NCBI GenBank assembly: GCA_021792235.1
Contig: JAJYVC010000014.1
Location: 1 to 22,012 of the forward strand
Direction: 5' to 3'
Source of the DNA: Microcaldota archaeon
Lineage (GTDB): Archaea; Micrarchaeota; Micrarchaeia; Micrarchaeales; CABMGC01
DNA: 22,012 nt
Position numbers and translations under genes: made by a program. Under the pieces are notes generated by a model that saw only the letters and a list, made by a program, of their open reading frames with translations, searched no databases and was not told the DNA's origin. This document shows, piece by piece, positions 7,423 through 13,175 of the stretch (its first letter is position 1; each line of letters starts with the position of its first letter).

Positions 7423-8412
7423 TCAGTATGCCGTAGTATAGGTGAGATGGTGCTTGAGGTCCTTGAATCCCCTTCCTTCCGACCATAATCTGAAGTCAAT
7501 ATTGAGTGCATTAACTCCGCCTCCGATCAGCACATTCACCTCGTCCTCTATGAGCTTGGCAGCATATATGGTATTTGCCCGTATCTCCACTTCTTCAGGG
7601 CTTCCCTTCCATATTGTCTTACCTGTGCTTATCCTTTCAGATAAGCTATTGCTGTAATCAAGTATTCCAAGCGCATTAAGCGTTTTTGGAAGTTCATAAT
7701 CTGCGAAAACCGTCAAAAGATCAATGTCACTGCGCGGGAACAGCCCACCTTCATACTCGCTGAGGAAGCGTCCCTGTATCATTGCAACTGCAAGCTGCGC
7801 CCTCTTGTTGAACACCACGCGCCTGCCGCCGTACCATGCATGATCATCAAAGGATGGGAAATCTCTTAAGAGCCGTTCCACAGTCCCAGAGCCTCCATTG
7901 AAAGCCCTATTTCTAGATCTCTCCACCACGTTTGCAAAATGCGAATCATATTTCTCGCTTAGCACCTTGCCTACTTCCCTAAGTATACTAATCCTCTCGA
8001 ACAGCATCGGCATAGGAGCAGTTCCATCGAACAGGCTCTTCAGCTTTCTGTCAGAAGCACCTTGAAGGAACTTCGCATCGAGTATGGGTACACCATTGTC
8101 CAAACCCCTCTTAAGTGCAGCCCACATCCCGAACGCGCCGCTGAACGGTATGCCCTGATACTCATTCTCGTACTTCACTCCTGTCCTTATGTCTGAAAAA
8201 GCGAAGTTAATCGAATTCCCAAGGAGCAGGAACGCAATCGTATCCCTGTCCGTGGATGAGGGGAACACTGGTGCCCTCCAATCTGGCACTGGGAGCTCTC
8301 CTTCAGAGTACCCTCTCGCAACTTCCTTCAACCTAGTCATGTTAATGGATACGTCTCTCGATTTCTCCACTACTGGCCTTACTGATTCAAGTACTGGATT
8401 ATATGCAGCCAT
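7423..8412 (-). CDS. Qng1/DUF2419 family queuosine 5'-phosphate N-glycosylase homologue
   Basis: This 329-residue protein belongs to the queuosine salvage family (DUF2419; human QNG1), which releases the base queuine from queuosine 5'-monophosphate. Family segments appear in order: NPVLESVRPVVEKSRDVSIN at the start, the DTIAFLLLGNSINF stretch, GAFGMWAALKRGL, the catalytic-region KRAQ (203-206), SDIDLLTVFADYELP (228-242), EVEIR (274-278) and the C-terminal HHLTYTTAY. Length is typical. The ATG directly abuts the TGA of the deaminase-like gene (TGAATG), indicating coupled translation. Archaea normally carry archaeosine rather than queuosine in tRNA, so the substrate here is uncertain. Confidence 0.9.
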   Translation of the reverse strand: MAAYNPVLESVRPVVEKSRDVSINMTRLKEVARGYSEGELPVPDWRAPVFPSSTDRDTIAFLLLGNSINFAFSDIRTGVKYENEYQGIPFSGAFGMWAALKRGLDNGVPILDAKFLQGASDRKLKSLFDGTAPMPMLFERISILREVGKVLSEKYDSHFANVVERSRNRAFNGGSGTVERLLRDFPSFDDHAWYGGRRVVFNKRAQLAVAMIQGRFLSEYEGGLFPRSDIDLLTVFADYELPKTLNALGILDYSNSLSERISTGKTIWKGSPEEVEIRANTIYAAKLIEDEVNVLIGGGVNALNIDFRLWSEGRGFKDLKHHLTYTTAY

Positions 8413-9456
8413 TCATTCGCCTCTCTTCACTTCAGACAGTGCCACTGCTCCATCAAACCTTGGCTTGGTTCCTTTAAGTTCCACTGCGCCACTGATGTTG
8501 GCTCCGGACATTAACTTGCCCACATTCTTTAATGGGCCCAAAGGAGTTATATCTCTTTTGTCATCGGCCATTACAGCGTATATCCTAGTGTCTGAGTTTG
8601 CGAACTCGCTAAGAATTCCCCAGGTCTGCCATTGCATTGCTAGGAATGCCTTCTGCTGCCGCCGCTCAACGAACTCTGGGACCACAAGCATAACTGCCTC
8701 GAAGTCCTTGTTTGAATATCCTTTAGACATTGCCTGTATCGCAGCCATCTCCTCGGCTCTGTATCCCTTATAGTAATACGACTGCACATCAAAACCGCCG
8801 AATGCAGACCCATCCTTCATGCCGAAAGCGGCGCCATCGAATACGAATTGCTTCTGGTCAAATGTTATTGCATAGTCTTTATGGTCGAATGCACATGCTA
8901 TGAGTCCGCCAGTATATCCGTCACCGTGTTCGTTCCATGTATAATCTCTGTCTATCTTTACTTCGGCTCCAATCGCTGAGCGTGGGGCAACATTCCTAAG
9001 CACTTTCGCCTTCTTTATCTCGTTGGATGGGTATACCTGCGCCTTGCCCGGAAGCGCGATTATTTCCCTCATAAATACATTGAATAGAGTCTTCCCCGCA
9101 GTGCTCACTACGACTATCTCCAGGTTCGGATTGGTGTAGGTGTGCAGCGTCCCCCAGCAATGGTTGGGACACGCCGGGTATATCTCGACTTTGTTGTGGC
9201 CAGCATCCTGGTATACTTCTACCATCCTCTTGAAATCATCGCCGCGGTATCCTTTCGAGAGTGCAAGAAGTATGCCGACCTCTTCAGCATGGTACCCTCC
9301 ATATCCATACTTTTCTATATTGAACCCACCGAATATTCTGCCGTCGTACATTGTGAATGCAACTCCGACCTTTGACCTAAAGGTCCTCGACTGCTCCCTA
9401 GCCTCCAGGGCTACCTTGACCTCTGGTGAAGTTTTGGTTATAGGCTTGTAGGACAT
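8413..9456 (-). CDS. Tandem cytidine-deaminase-like protein, second domain degenerate
   Basis: This 347-residue protein is made of two cytidine-deaminase-fold repeats. Repeat 1 (about 10-140) has GGFNIEKYGYGGYHAEE with the His56/Glu58 zinc and proton-shuttle pair, followed by CPNHC (Cys96, Cys100), spaced one residue wider than the usual CxxC. Repeat 2 (about 180-310) aligns as GGFDVQSYYYKGYRAEE and AMQWQTWGIL. The His is Arg233 and both Cys are lost (Met274, Thr278), so it cannot bind zinc and is probably structural. The ATG at 9456 is chosen because it lies at the predicted transcript start; TTG 9465 is upstream of it. The gene leads an operon with the Qng1 homologue. The substrate is unknown; a nucleoside, a base or a related amino-heterocycle is possible. 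Confidence 0.75.
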   Translation of the reverse strand: MSYKPITKTSPEVKVALEAREQSRTFRSKVGVAFTMYDGRIFGGFNIEKYGYGGYHAEEVGILLALSKGYRGDDFKRMVEVYQDAGHNKVEIYPACPNHCWGTLHTYTNPNLEIVVVSTAGKTLFNVFMREIIALPGKAQVYPSNEIKKAKVLRNVAPRSAIGAEVKIDRDYTWNEHGDGYTGGLIACAFDHKDYAITFDQKQFVFDGAAFGMKDGSAFGGFDVQSYYYKGYRAEEMAAIQAMSKGYSNKDFEAVMLVVPEFVERRQQKAFLAMQWQTWGILSEFANSDTRIYAVMADDKRDITPLGPLKNVGKLMSGANISGAVELKGTKPRFDGAVALSEVKRGE

Positions 9457-9478
9457 GGTTACCAATCATATCTTGGTC

Positions 9479-9487
9479 ATATTTATG
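9479..9487 (-). promoter_or_regulatory. TATA box of the deaminase/Qng1 operon
   Basis: On the minus strand it reads CATAAATAT, centred about 26 bases before the ATG at 9456. This predicts an essentially leaderless message. It lies in the 58-base gap after the prepilin peptidase gene. Confidence 0.55.
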
Positions 9488-9523
9488 TTTTACTGTATGC
9501 TGCATTCTGCAAAAAGAGTCGGG

Positions 9524-10384
9524 TTAGAGCGTTATTACTGCTAGTATCAGGTTTCCGAACAGCAGCGATATGATTACACCTATGAATATGAAAAGGGAAA
9601 AAGGCACCGAATCGCGATAAACAGGAATCCTCTTCCTTATATTTTTAATATCTAGTATAAGCTTCTTGGTCGCAAGCCTGCCAAACTTGGCCCTCTTGTT
9701 GAAATAGGCAATGTCTCTGCTGCTCATGAGGTTTGTTGCTATCATATCTCCCTCCTCAAGTGCGTTTGGATATATCAGTTCTACCATGCCACGATATATC
9801 CTATCCTCGTACACCATCACAATCGCAGAAGCCGCCGCAAGCAGCAGTATGAGCAAGGCACCAACCACGCTTAACCCATAAGTGTACTTAAGTGCTACTA
9901 TGAATGCAACGTAGACTGCAAAGAAGATGCCTGCAGTTCTGGTCCGTTTGGCCTTGCGCGAAGGCCTTCCCACCGCTTTCTTGATGCCTATGTAGTAAAT
10001 AGGTATGAATAACAATGAAGTATAGCCTGCAGCTATGATCACTGAAAGGACGAAAGGCATGCTGAACTGCGGTGCACCATTGTAGAATGGCTGCAGTTGC
10101 ACAGGCATTACTAGGGATATGAATGCAAGCTCCAGCACGTCTCCAGCCCCGAGCATTCCTGACCTGTACAGCAGGTATCCGAGTAGGCATATTGCCGCCG
10201 CTGCTGAGAATGCCACAAAGAGATCAAATCCCCGGTATGCCAACAGCGCAACTATTATACCTACTATTATGGTGAAGTATACGAACGCGTTAGGCACATT
10301 GCGATTGTTGAATACGTCGAAAATAGCATATATCAGCGTGAAAAATACGAGCACTCCAATCTCAATATAAATGTAAGGCAACAT
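9524..10384 (-). CDS. Archaeal prepilin peptidase (A24 aspartic protease)
   Basis: This 286-residue polytopic membrane protein with about seven hydrophobic segments cleaves the short positively charged leader of archaellins and type IV pilins on the cytoplasmic face. The two catalytic aspartates are visible: Asp23, at the end of the first membrane segment in IFDVFNNRNVPN, and Asp82 in the GxGD motif (MLGAGDVLEL). A basic loop (GRPSRKAKRTRT) and a longer charged region before the last membrane helix follow. It is somewhat longer than the minimal 230-residue enzymes. No pilus motor genes are adjacent, but a likely substrate lies at 17618-18160. The start at 10384 is supported by a TATA box placed about 33 bases upstream. 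Confidence 0.85.
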   Translation of the reverse strand: MLPYIYIEIGVLVFFTLIYAIFDVFNNRNVPNAFVYFTIIVGIIVALLAYRGFDLFVAFSAAAAICLLGYLLYRSGMLGAGDVLELAFISLVMPVQLQPFYNGAPQFSMPFVLSVIIAAGYTSLLFIPIYYIGIKKAVGRPSRKAKRTRTAGIFFAVYVAFIVALKYTYGLSVVGALLILLLAAASAIVMVYEDRIYRGMVELIYPNALEEGDMIATNLMSSRDIAYFNKRAKFGRLATKKLILDIKNIRKRIPVYRDSVPFSLFIFIGVIISLLFGNLILAVITL

Positions 10385-10412
10385 GCTGAAACAGATTATC
10401 TTTGTACGAAAA

Positions 10413-10421
10413 GCTTAAAAA
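10413..10421 (-). promoter_or_regulatory. TATA box for the prepilin peptidase, also readable on the + strand
   Basis: On the minus strand it reads TTTTTAAGC, predicting a start near 10391, seven bases before the ATG at 10384. On the + strand the same bases (GCTTAAAAA) would start transcription near 10443, ahead of a 40-codon frame at 10455. Two AAGCTT copies (10411-10416 and 10437-10442) flank the interval. Confidence 0.45.
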
Positions 10422-10454
10422 GAGTCTGAAGCATATAAGCTTGGTAGTGTTGGG

Positions 10455-10577
10455 ATGCAAAAAGGTTTCAGCAACGTAATGAATGCAGGAAGCTCATTGT
10501 CAGGAGCTATGCTCATTGCGAACTGCGTAATGAAGCCAATAACAGCTGTCATATGCAATTGCATATTCGTTGCATAA
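10455..10577 (+). CDS. Possible small hydrophobic protein (40 residues)
   Basis: ATG at 10455 opens 40 codons, ending at TAA 10575-10577. The encoded product has a mainly non-polar second half (AMLIANCVMKPITAVICNCI) that could form one membrane helix, with three cysteines. GGG sits directly before the ATG, and a TATA-like sequence lies about 38 bases upstream. Its 3' end overlaps the palindromes that precede the winged-helix gene. It could equally be an open leader region. I recognise no family. Confidence 0.3.
   Translation: MQKGFSNVMNAGSSLSGAMLIANCVMKPITAVICNCIFVA
10551..10566. promoter_or_regulatory. Perfect 16-bp palindrome, operator-like
   Basis: ATATGCAATTGCATAT reads the same on both strands. 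It lies 42 bases before the winged-helix gene, and its right part could serve as that gene's TATA region, so a bound dimer would block the promoter. The regulatory role is inferred. Confidence 0.5.
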
Positions 10578-10611
10578 GAGCAACATAAAATCTCTTGTGG
10601 TGCTCTTATGC
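10572..10611 (+). repeat. Perfect 11-bp inverted repeat enclosing a start codon
   Basis: GCATAAGAGCA (10572-10582) is matched exactly by TGCTCTTATGC (10601-10611). The second arm contains the ATG (10608-10610) of the winged-helix gene. In DNA this is a dimer-type operator; in RNA it would fold into a hairpin hiding the start codon. Confidence 0.6.
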
Positions 10612-10934
10612 CTCTCCAAACTAATATTGGAAATGTTGAACAACTCCGAGTCACTGACAAGGAGCTCACTCTTCTGTACGAGATAGGATTCAACATAATA
10701 CCTACAGCTACTGATTTCGTAGAGCACATATCCTCAAAATATGGCGTGTCGCAGAGCGGCGTATGGTACACTCTCAAGAAACTCAAGAAGGAGAGCATGA
10801 TTGATTTCACAGAGAAGGGAGAGGAACAGAAGCCTCTGGGTCTCACGGAATTCGGGATGAAAGTTATAAGGAGCAGACCATCGGGGCCGGGCAGGCAGTA
10901 CCACACAATGCTGGTAAAGGCACAGTCACCATAA
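10608..10934 (+). CDS. Winged-helix DNA-binding protein
   Basis: This 108-residue protein fits a single winged helix-turn-helix. Helix 1 is around LTLLYEIGF, the recognition region is VEHISSKYGVSQSGVWYTLKKLKKE (residues about 38-62), and the wing is around MIDFTEKGEEQKPLGLTEFG. The pattern (a helix pair, a kyGvs-type turn, then LkkLk and LTefG) resembles PadR/MarR-like small regulators of archaea. No ligand domain is present. Two strong palindromes lie directly upstream, one spanning its start codon, suggesting autoregulation. The stop lies 4 bases from the convergent kinase gene. Targets are unknown. Confidence 0.75.
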   Translation: MPLQTNIGNVEQLRVTDKELTLLYEIGFNIIPTATDFVEHISSKYGVSQSGVWYTLKKLKKESMIDFTEKGEEQKPLGLTEFGMKVIRSRPSGPGRQYHTMLVKAQSP

Positions 10935-10938
10935 ATTC

Positions 10939-11547
10939 TCAGCCGCTTCCGCCAGATTCCTTTATCTTCTTTACAACTTTTCCTATGTTGGACTCCAGCC
11001 TGCTGATGGTAGAAGTGTTTGCAATGACGTAGTCAGCATCCTTTATTATGTGCATGACTCCGTGCTTCTCTTCAGACCTGGCCTTCATGAAACCCCTCCT
11101 CTCTCTTGTGTCAAGCCACTTGAAGTCCTTGAAGTCCTTCGGATCCTCCGGCTTGCCACGCGCCTTAAGCCTGCCGTACCGCATCTTGATCGGAGCAAGC
11201 AAAGCTATTACATGAATGCCCTTGAGATGCTTCTTCAGGTAAGCCATCTCGTAGGTGCTACGTATTCCCATTATTGCGACAAGATGTCTCTTCTTCTGTA
11301 TCTTCCTGTACGCATACCTCGCATAGACGTCCTTGCCATATTTCTGCCTTATCTTTCTAGTGAACTCCCTTGTCCCTATCGGATCAAACCTGGAGATGTG
11401 GTTCTTCTTTAGTAGTTCTCGCCATATGTCTCCTAGCTCAATGACTTCGAAACCCCTCTTCTTGAGCATGTCTGCCGCCATGCTCTTTCCAGAGCCCGGC
11501 AGTCCGACAACTGTAACCACAATCCTGTCCCCAACCATGTGAATCAT
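10939..11547 (-). CDS. UPF0200-type P-loop nucleotide kinase-like protein
   Basis: This 202-residue P-loop protein is related to dephospho-CoA kinase and adenylate kinase, of the archaeal UPF0200 group. The Walker A motif is GLPGSGKS (residues 15-22), preceded by a hydrophobic strand. The lid-like region GRLKARGKPEDPKDFKDFKW and the strand DADYVIANT near the C-terminus match the group. Its substrate is not established; a phosphorylated nucleotide or coenzyme precursor is the likely class. The ATG shares its A with the TGA of the tRNA-binding gene upstream on the same strand, so the two are probably translated together. A TTG at 11550 and an ATG at 11538 are alternative starts. Confidence 0.8.
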   Translation of the reverse strand: MIHMVGDRIVVTVVGLPGSGKSMAADMLKKRGFEVIELGDIWRELLKKNHISRFDPIGTREFTRKIRQKYGKDVYARYAYRKIQKKRHLVAIMGIRSTYEMAYLKKHLKGIHVIALLAPIKMRYGRLKARGKPEDPKDFKDFKWLDTRERRGFMKARSEEKHGVMHIIKDADYVIANTSTISRLESNIGKVVKKIKESGGSG

Positions 11548-11876
11548 CAATGTATCCTTGATCCCTCTGGCATTTCCCTGTCCGGAACAAGCAGTGCCAC
11601 CGCGTCTTCCTCACCAGCTGCAAGCAGCATGCCCTGTGACTCAATGCCTGCGATATTCTTCGGATCAAGATTAACTATGCATGCTATCTTTTTATTCATG
11701 AGCTCACCCTTCTGGTAATGCTGCCTTATACCAGCAACTATGGTTCTCGTGCCTATCTCCTGCCCGAGGTCTACCGTAAGCTTGTACATCGGCTTCCGTG
11801 CCCCTTCATGGTCTTCAACAGCTATTATGCGTCCTATGCGTACGTCAAGAGCAGAAAAAGTTTCTATTCCAACCAC
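11547..11876 (-). CDS. tRNA-binding OB-fold protein (MetRS C-terminal/CsaA-like)
   Basis: This 109-residue stand-alone tRNA-binding domain is of the Arc1p/EMAP-II/MetRS-beta type. It has FSALDVRIGRIIAVEDHEGA, then KLTVDLGQEIGTRTIVAGIR and GELMNKKIACIVNLDPKNI, ending in the SQGMLLAAG signature. It probably acts as a tRNA-binding aid to methionyl-tRNA synthetase or as a CsaA-like chaperone. The start is taken as GTG at 11876, because the TATA box at 11907-11915 predicts a transcript beginning near 11885. Longer upstream readings run into the ThpR gene on the opposite strand and look like non-coding translation. It shares one base with the kinase gene. Confidence 0.85.
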   Translation of the reverse strand: MVGIETFSALDVRIGRIIAVEDHEGARKPMYKLTVDLGQEIGTRTIVAGIRQHYQKGELMNKKIACIVNLDPKNIAGIESQGMLLAAGEEDAVALLVPDREMPEGSRIH

Positions 11877-11906
11877 GAGAACACAAGATAGATTAAGCCA
11901 CCAATC

Positions 11907-11915
11907 TATATATAA
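11907..11915 (-). promoter_or_regulatory. TATA box for the tRNA-binding protein gene
   Basis: On the minus strand it reads TTATATATA, centred about 26 bases before a predicted start near 11885 and giving a leader of about 8 bases. It is too close to the + strand ATG at 11921 to serve that gene, which probably uses a weaker element near 11890. Confidence 0.5.
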
Positions 11916-11920
11916 GGTAT

Positions 11921-12454
11921 ATGCGAACTTTCGTTGCAATAGAGATACCCCAGGAGATTCGCGTAAAAATCCATGCTCTAGGCGGAAAGATACCTGGCCG
12001 ACTGTCAAGGATGGCAATCGACAATATACACATAACGCTGCTGTTTCTGGGTGACATAAACTCCGAACAGCTGGCGAAGGTGCAGCGTGCCATTGCAACC
12101 ATAAATGTCAAGCCATTCAGCATTGCGATAAAGGGCATATCCTATTTCGGCGGAAGGGAAATGCACACGATATTCGCTAATGTCACGGATGATGGCCAGA
12201 CAAAAGCGGTATATTTGGAGCTCTCAGAGCTGCTGCTCAGCTTTGGGATAAAAGCAGAACACAGCCGCGAATACATACCGCATGTGACTATAGCCAGGGT
12301 CAAGGAGGGAAACGCTGATACCAGGGAGTTCATAGGCAGGAACTCTGGTCAGGAATTCGGCGAGTTCAATGTCAGTGCAATATGCATAAAGCAGAGCGTG
12401 CTTTCCGAGAAGGGCCCGGTATATACTACTCTATTTGAAAGAAAGCTGGCCTAG
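11921..12454 (+). CDS. thpR: RNA 2',3'-cyclic phosphodiesterase (ThpR/LigT family)
   Basis: This 177-residue member of the 2H phosphoesterase superfamily opens 2',3'-cyclic phosphates on RNA. In archaea such enzymes are linked with tRNA splicing ends. It starts MRTFVAIEIPQEIR, typical of the family. The two catalytic HxT motifs are HITLLFLGD (about residues 37-45) and HVTIARVK (about residues 122-129). Length is normal. The start codon follows a region with a TATA element facing the other way, so its own message is probably leaderless. The last 24 bases overlap the end of the unknown gene on the opposite strand, inside a palindrome. Confidence 0.92.
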   Translation: MRTFVAIEIPQEIRVKIHALGGKIPGRLSRMAIDNIHITLLFLGDINSEQLAKVQRAIATINVKPFSIAIKGISYFGGREMHTIFANVTDDGQTKAVYLELSELLLSFGIKAEHSREYIPHVTIARVKEGNADTREFIGRNSGQEFGEFNVSAICIKQSVLSEKGPVYTTLFERKLA

Positions 12455-13018
12455 CTTGCTTTCAAAGTCCTCTCTGCTCAGAGTATTAGACAGCTCTCCG
12501 GCCCGGTATATTCTGTTCAGTAGAAGGATGTTATAGGTCATCCCAGTCTTTGTGTCCAGAGCCACATGCCTTACATTTGCTCCGAACAGATCCACTTCCA
12601 CAAGGATTCCGCGCATCCTCCTGCGCAGCTTGTCGAACATCGACAGGATCTGCGCCTGTCCGCCATTCTGCAGCCCTATGAGCCTGAACTCCATATTTGG
12701 TTCTTTCACCTTCCTGAGCCTCGAAAGTATGGCAGTGAGCTCCTTGCTGCTCACATCCCTGGTTATCCTGGCGGCCAAGGCGTCTCTAGAGTTGACATCA
12801 TATGCCAAGAAAAGCAGATCATGAGTCACGTCCTTTGCTATCACGTACCTGTGCGCAGTATCGTAGCGTTGAAAGAGCACTGTGTTCAGCTCCACTTCCC
12901 CTGAGAATTCCTCAACGGCTCTTAGCGATGCATTCTTGCGTACTGAAGTACCAAGCCAGATGCGGCTTCCTGAAAAATCACCCACCATTCTTTTCCTGTA
13001 CGAGTCCCAGAAATCCAT
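12431..13018 (-). CDS. Unrecognised protein of 195 residues
   Basis: I do not recognise this family. The protein is soluble and charged with alternating strand and helix character. A basic helical stretch (LSRLRKVKEP, then MFDKLRRRMRGILVEVD) precedes a strand-rich C-terminal third (FGANVRHVALDTKTGMTYNI). That C-terminal pattern loosely recalls CheD-type proteins, but the CheD active Cys/His pair is not seen, so no function is claimed. The ATG at 13018 is chosen because a TATA box at 13055-13061 predicts a start near 13033; reading further upstream crosses that promoter. It is divergent from the glucoamylase-like gene and convergent with ThpR. Confidence 0.7.
   Translation of the reverse strand: MDFWDSYRKRMVGDFSGSRIWLGTSVRKNASLRAVEEFSGEVELNTVLFQRYDTAHRYVIAKDVTHDLLFLAYDVNSRDALAARITRDVSSKELTAILSRLRKVKEPNMEFRLIGLQNGGQAQILSMFDKLRRRMRGILVEVDLFGANVRHVALDTKTGMTYNILLLNRIYRAGELSNTLSREDFESKLGQLSFK
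12434..12466. terminator. 33-base near-perfect palindrome over two convergent gene ends
   Basis: TTTGAAAG (12434-12441) pairs with CTTTCAAA (12459-12466), and AAGCT (12443-12447) with AGCTT (12453-12457). There is one A/G mismatch and a 5-base loop, giving 13 of 14 pairs. It includes the TAG of ThpR (12452-12454) and adjoins the TAG of the opposing gene (12431-12433). A two-way transcription end is the simplest reading. Confidence 0.55.
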
Positions 13019-13054
13019 CAAACTACCCAGGTCTAATGATAAATTGCACTTTAC

Positions 13055-13061
13055 ATTTATA
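13055..13061 (-). promoter_or_regulatory. TATA box for the unknown 195-residue protein
   Basis: On the minus strand it reads TATAAAT, preceded by a purine-rich GGAAAGGA that fits a BRE. The predicted start is near 13033, about 15 bases before the ATG at 13018. Confidence 0.55.
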
Positions 13062-13110
13062 TCCTTTCCCAAAATGCCTGATTTCATGGCCCAATGGCAA
13101 TGACACGCAG

Positions 13111-13132
13111 CGTTGTAGTGCAACGTTGTAGT
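13111..13132. repeat. Direct repeat next to the GH15 promoter
   Basis: CGTTGTAGT occurs at 13111-13119 and again at 13124-13132, 13 bases apart. The first copy and the following bases also form the inverted pair GTTG/CAAC. The second copy ends six bases before the TATA box, where an activator or repressor could act. Confidence 0.5.
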
Positions 13133-13137
13133 AAAAG

Positions 13138-13145
13138 TTTATAAA
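13138..13145 (+). promoter_or_regulatory. TATA box for the GH15-like gene
   Basis: TTTATAAA predicts a transcript start near 13168, about 8 bases before the ATG at 13176. This argues against the TTG at 13167 as the start. Confidence 0.6.
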
Positions 13146-13175
13146 GTAAAAACAAGTTATTTTGAATTGGATCTT

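Noticed and set aside
8189..8773. 194-codon + strand frame opposite the Qng1 and deaminase-like genes
   Set aside because: It is antisense to two recognised genes, Ser/Thr-rich, with no promoter.
11877..12098. N-terminal extension of the tRNA-binding protein on the minus strand
   Set aside because: It is antisense to ThpR and crosses the TATA box of the gene; the sequence is Cys/Ser/Leu-rich without domain character.
12431..13018. Assignment of the unknown protein as CheD
   Set aside because: Only a loose C-terminal pattern matches; the catalytic Cys and His are not found and no chemotaxis gene is near.
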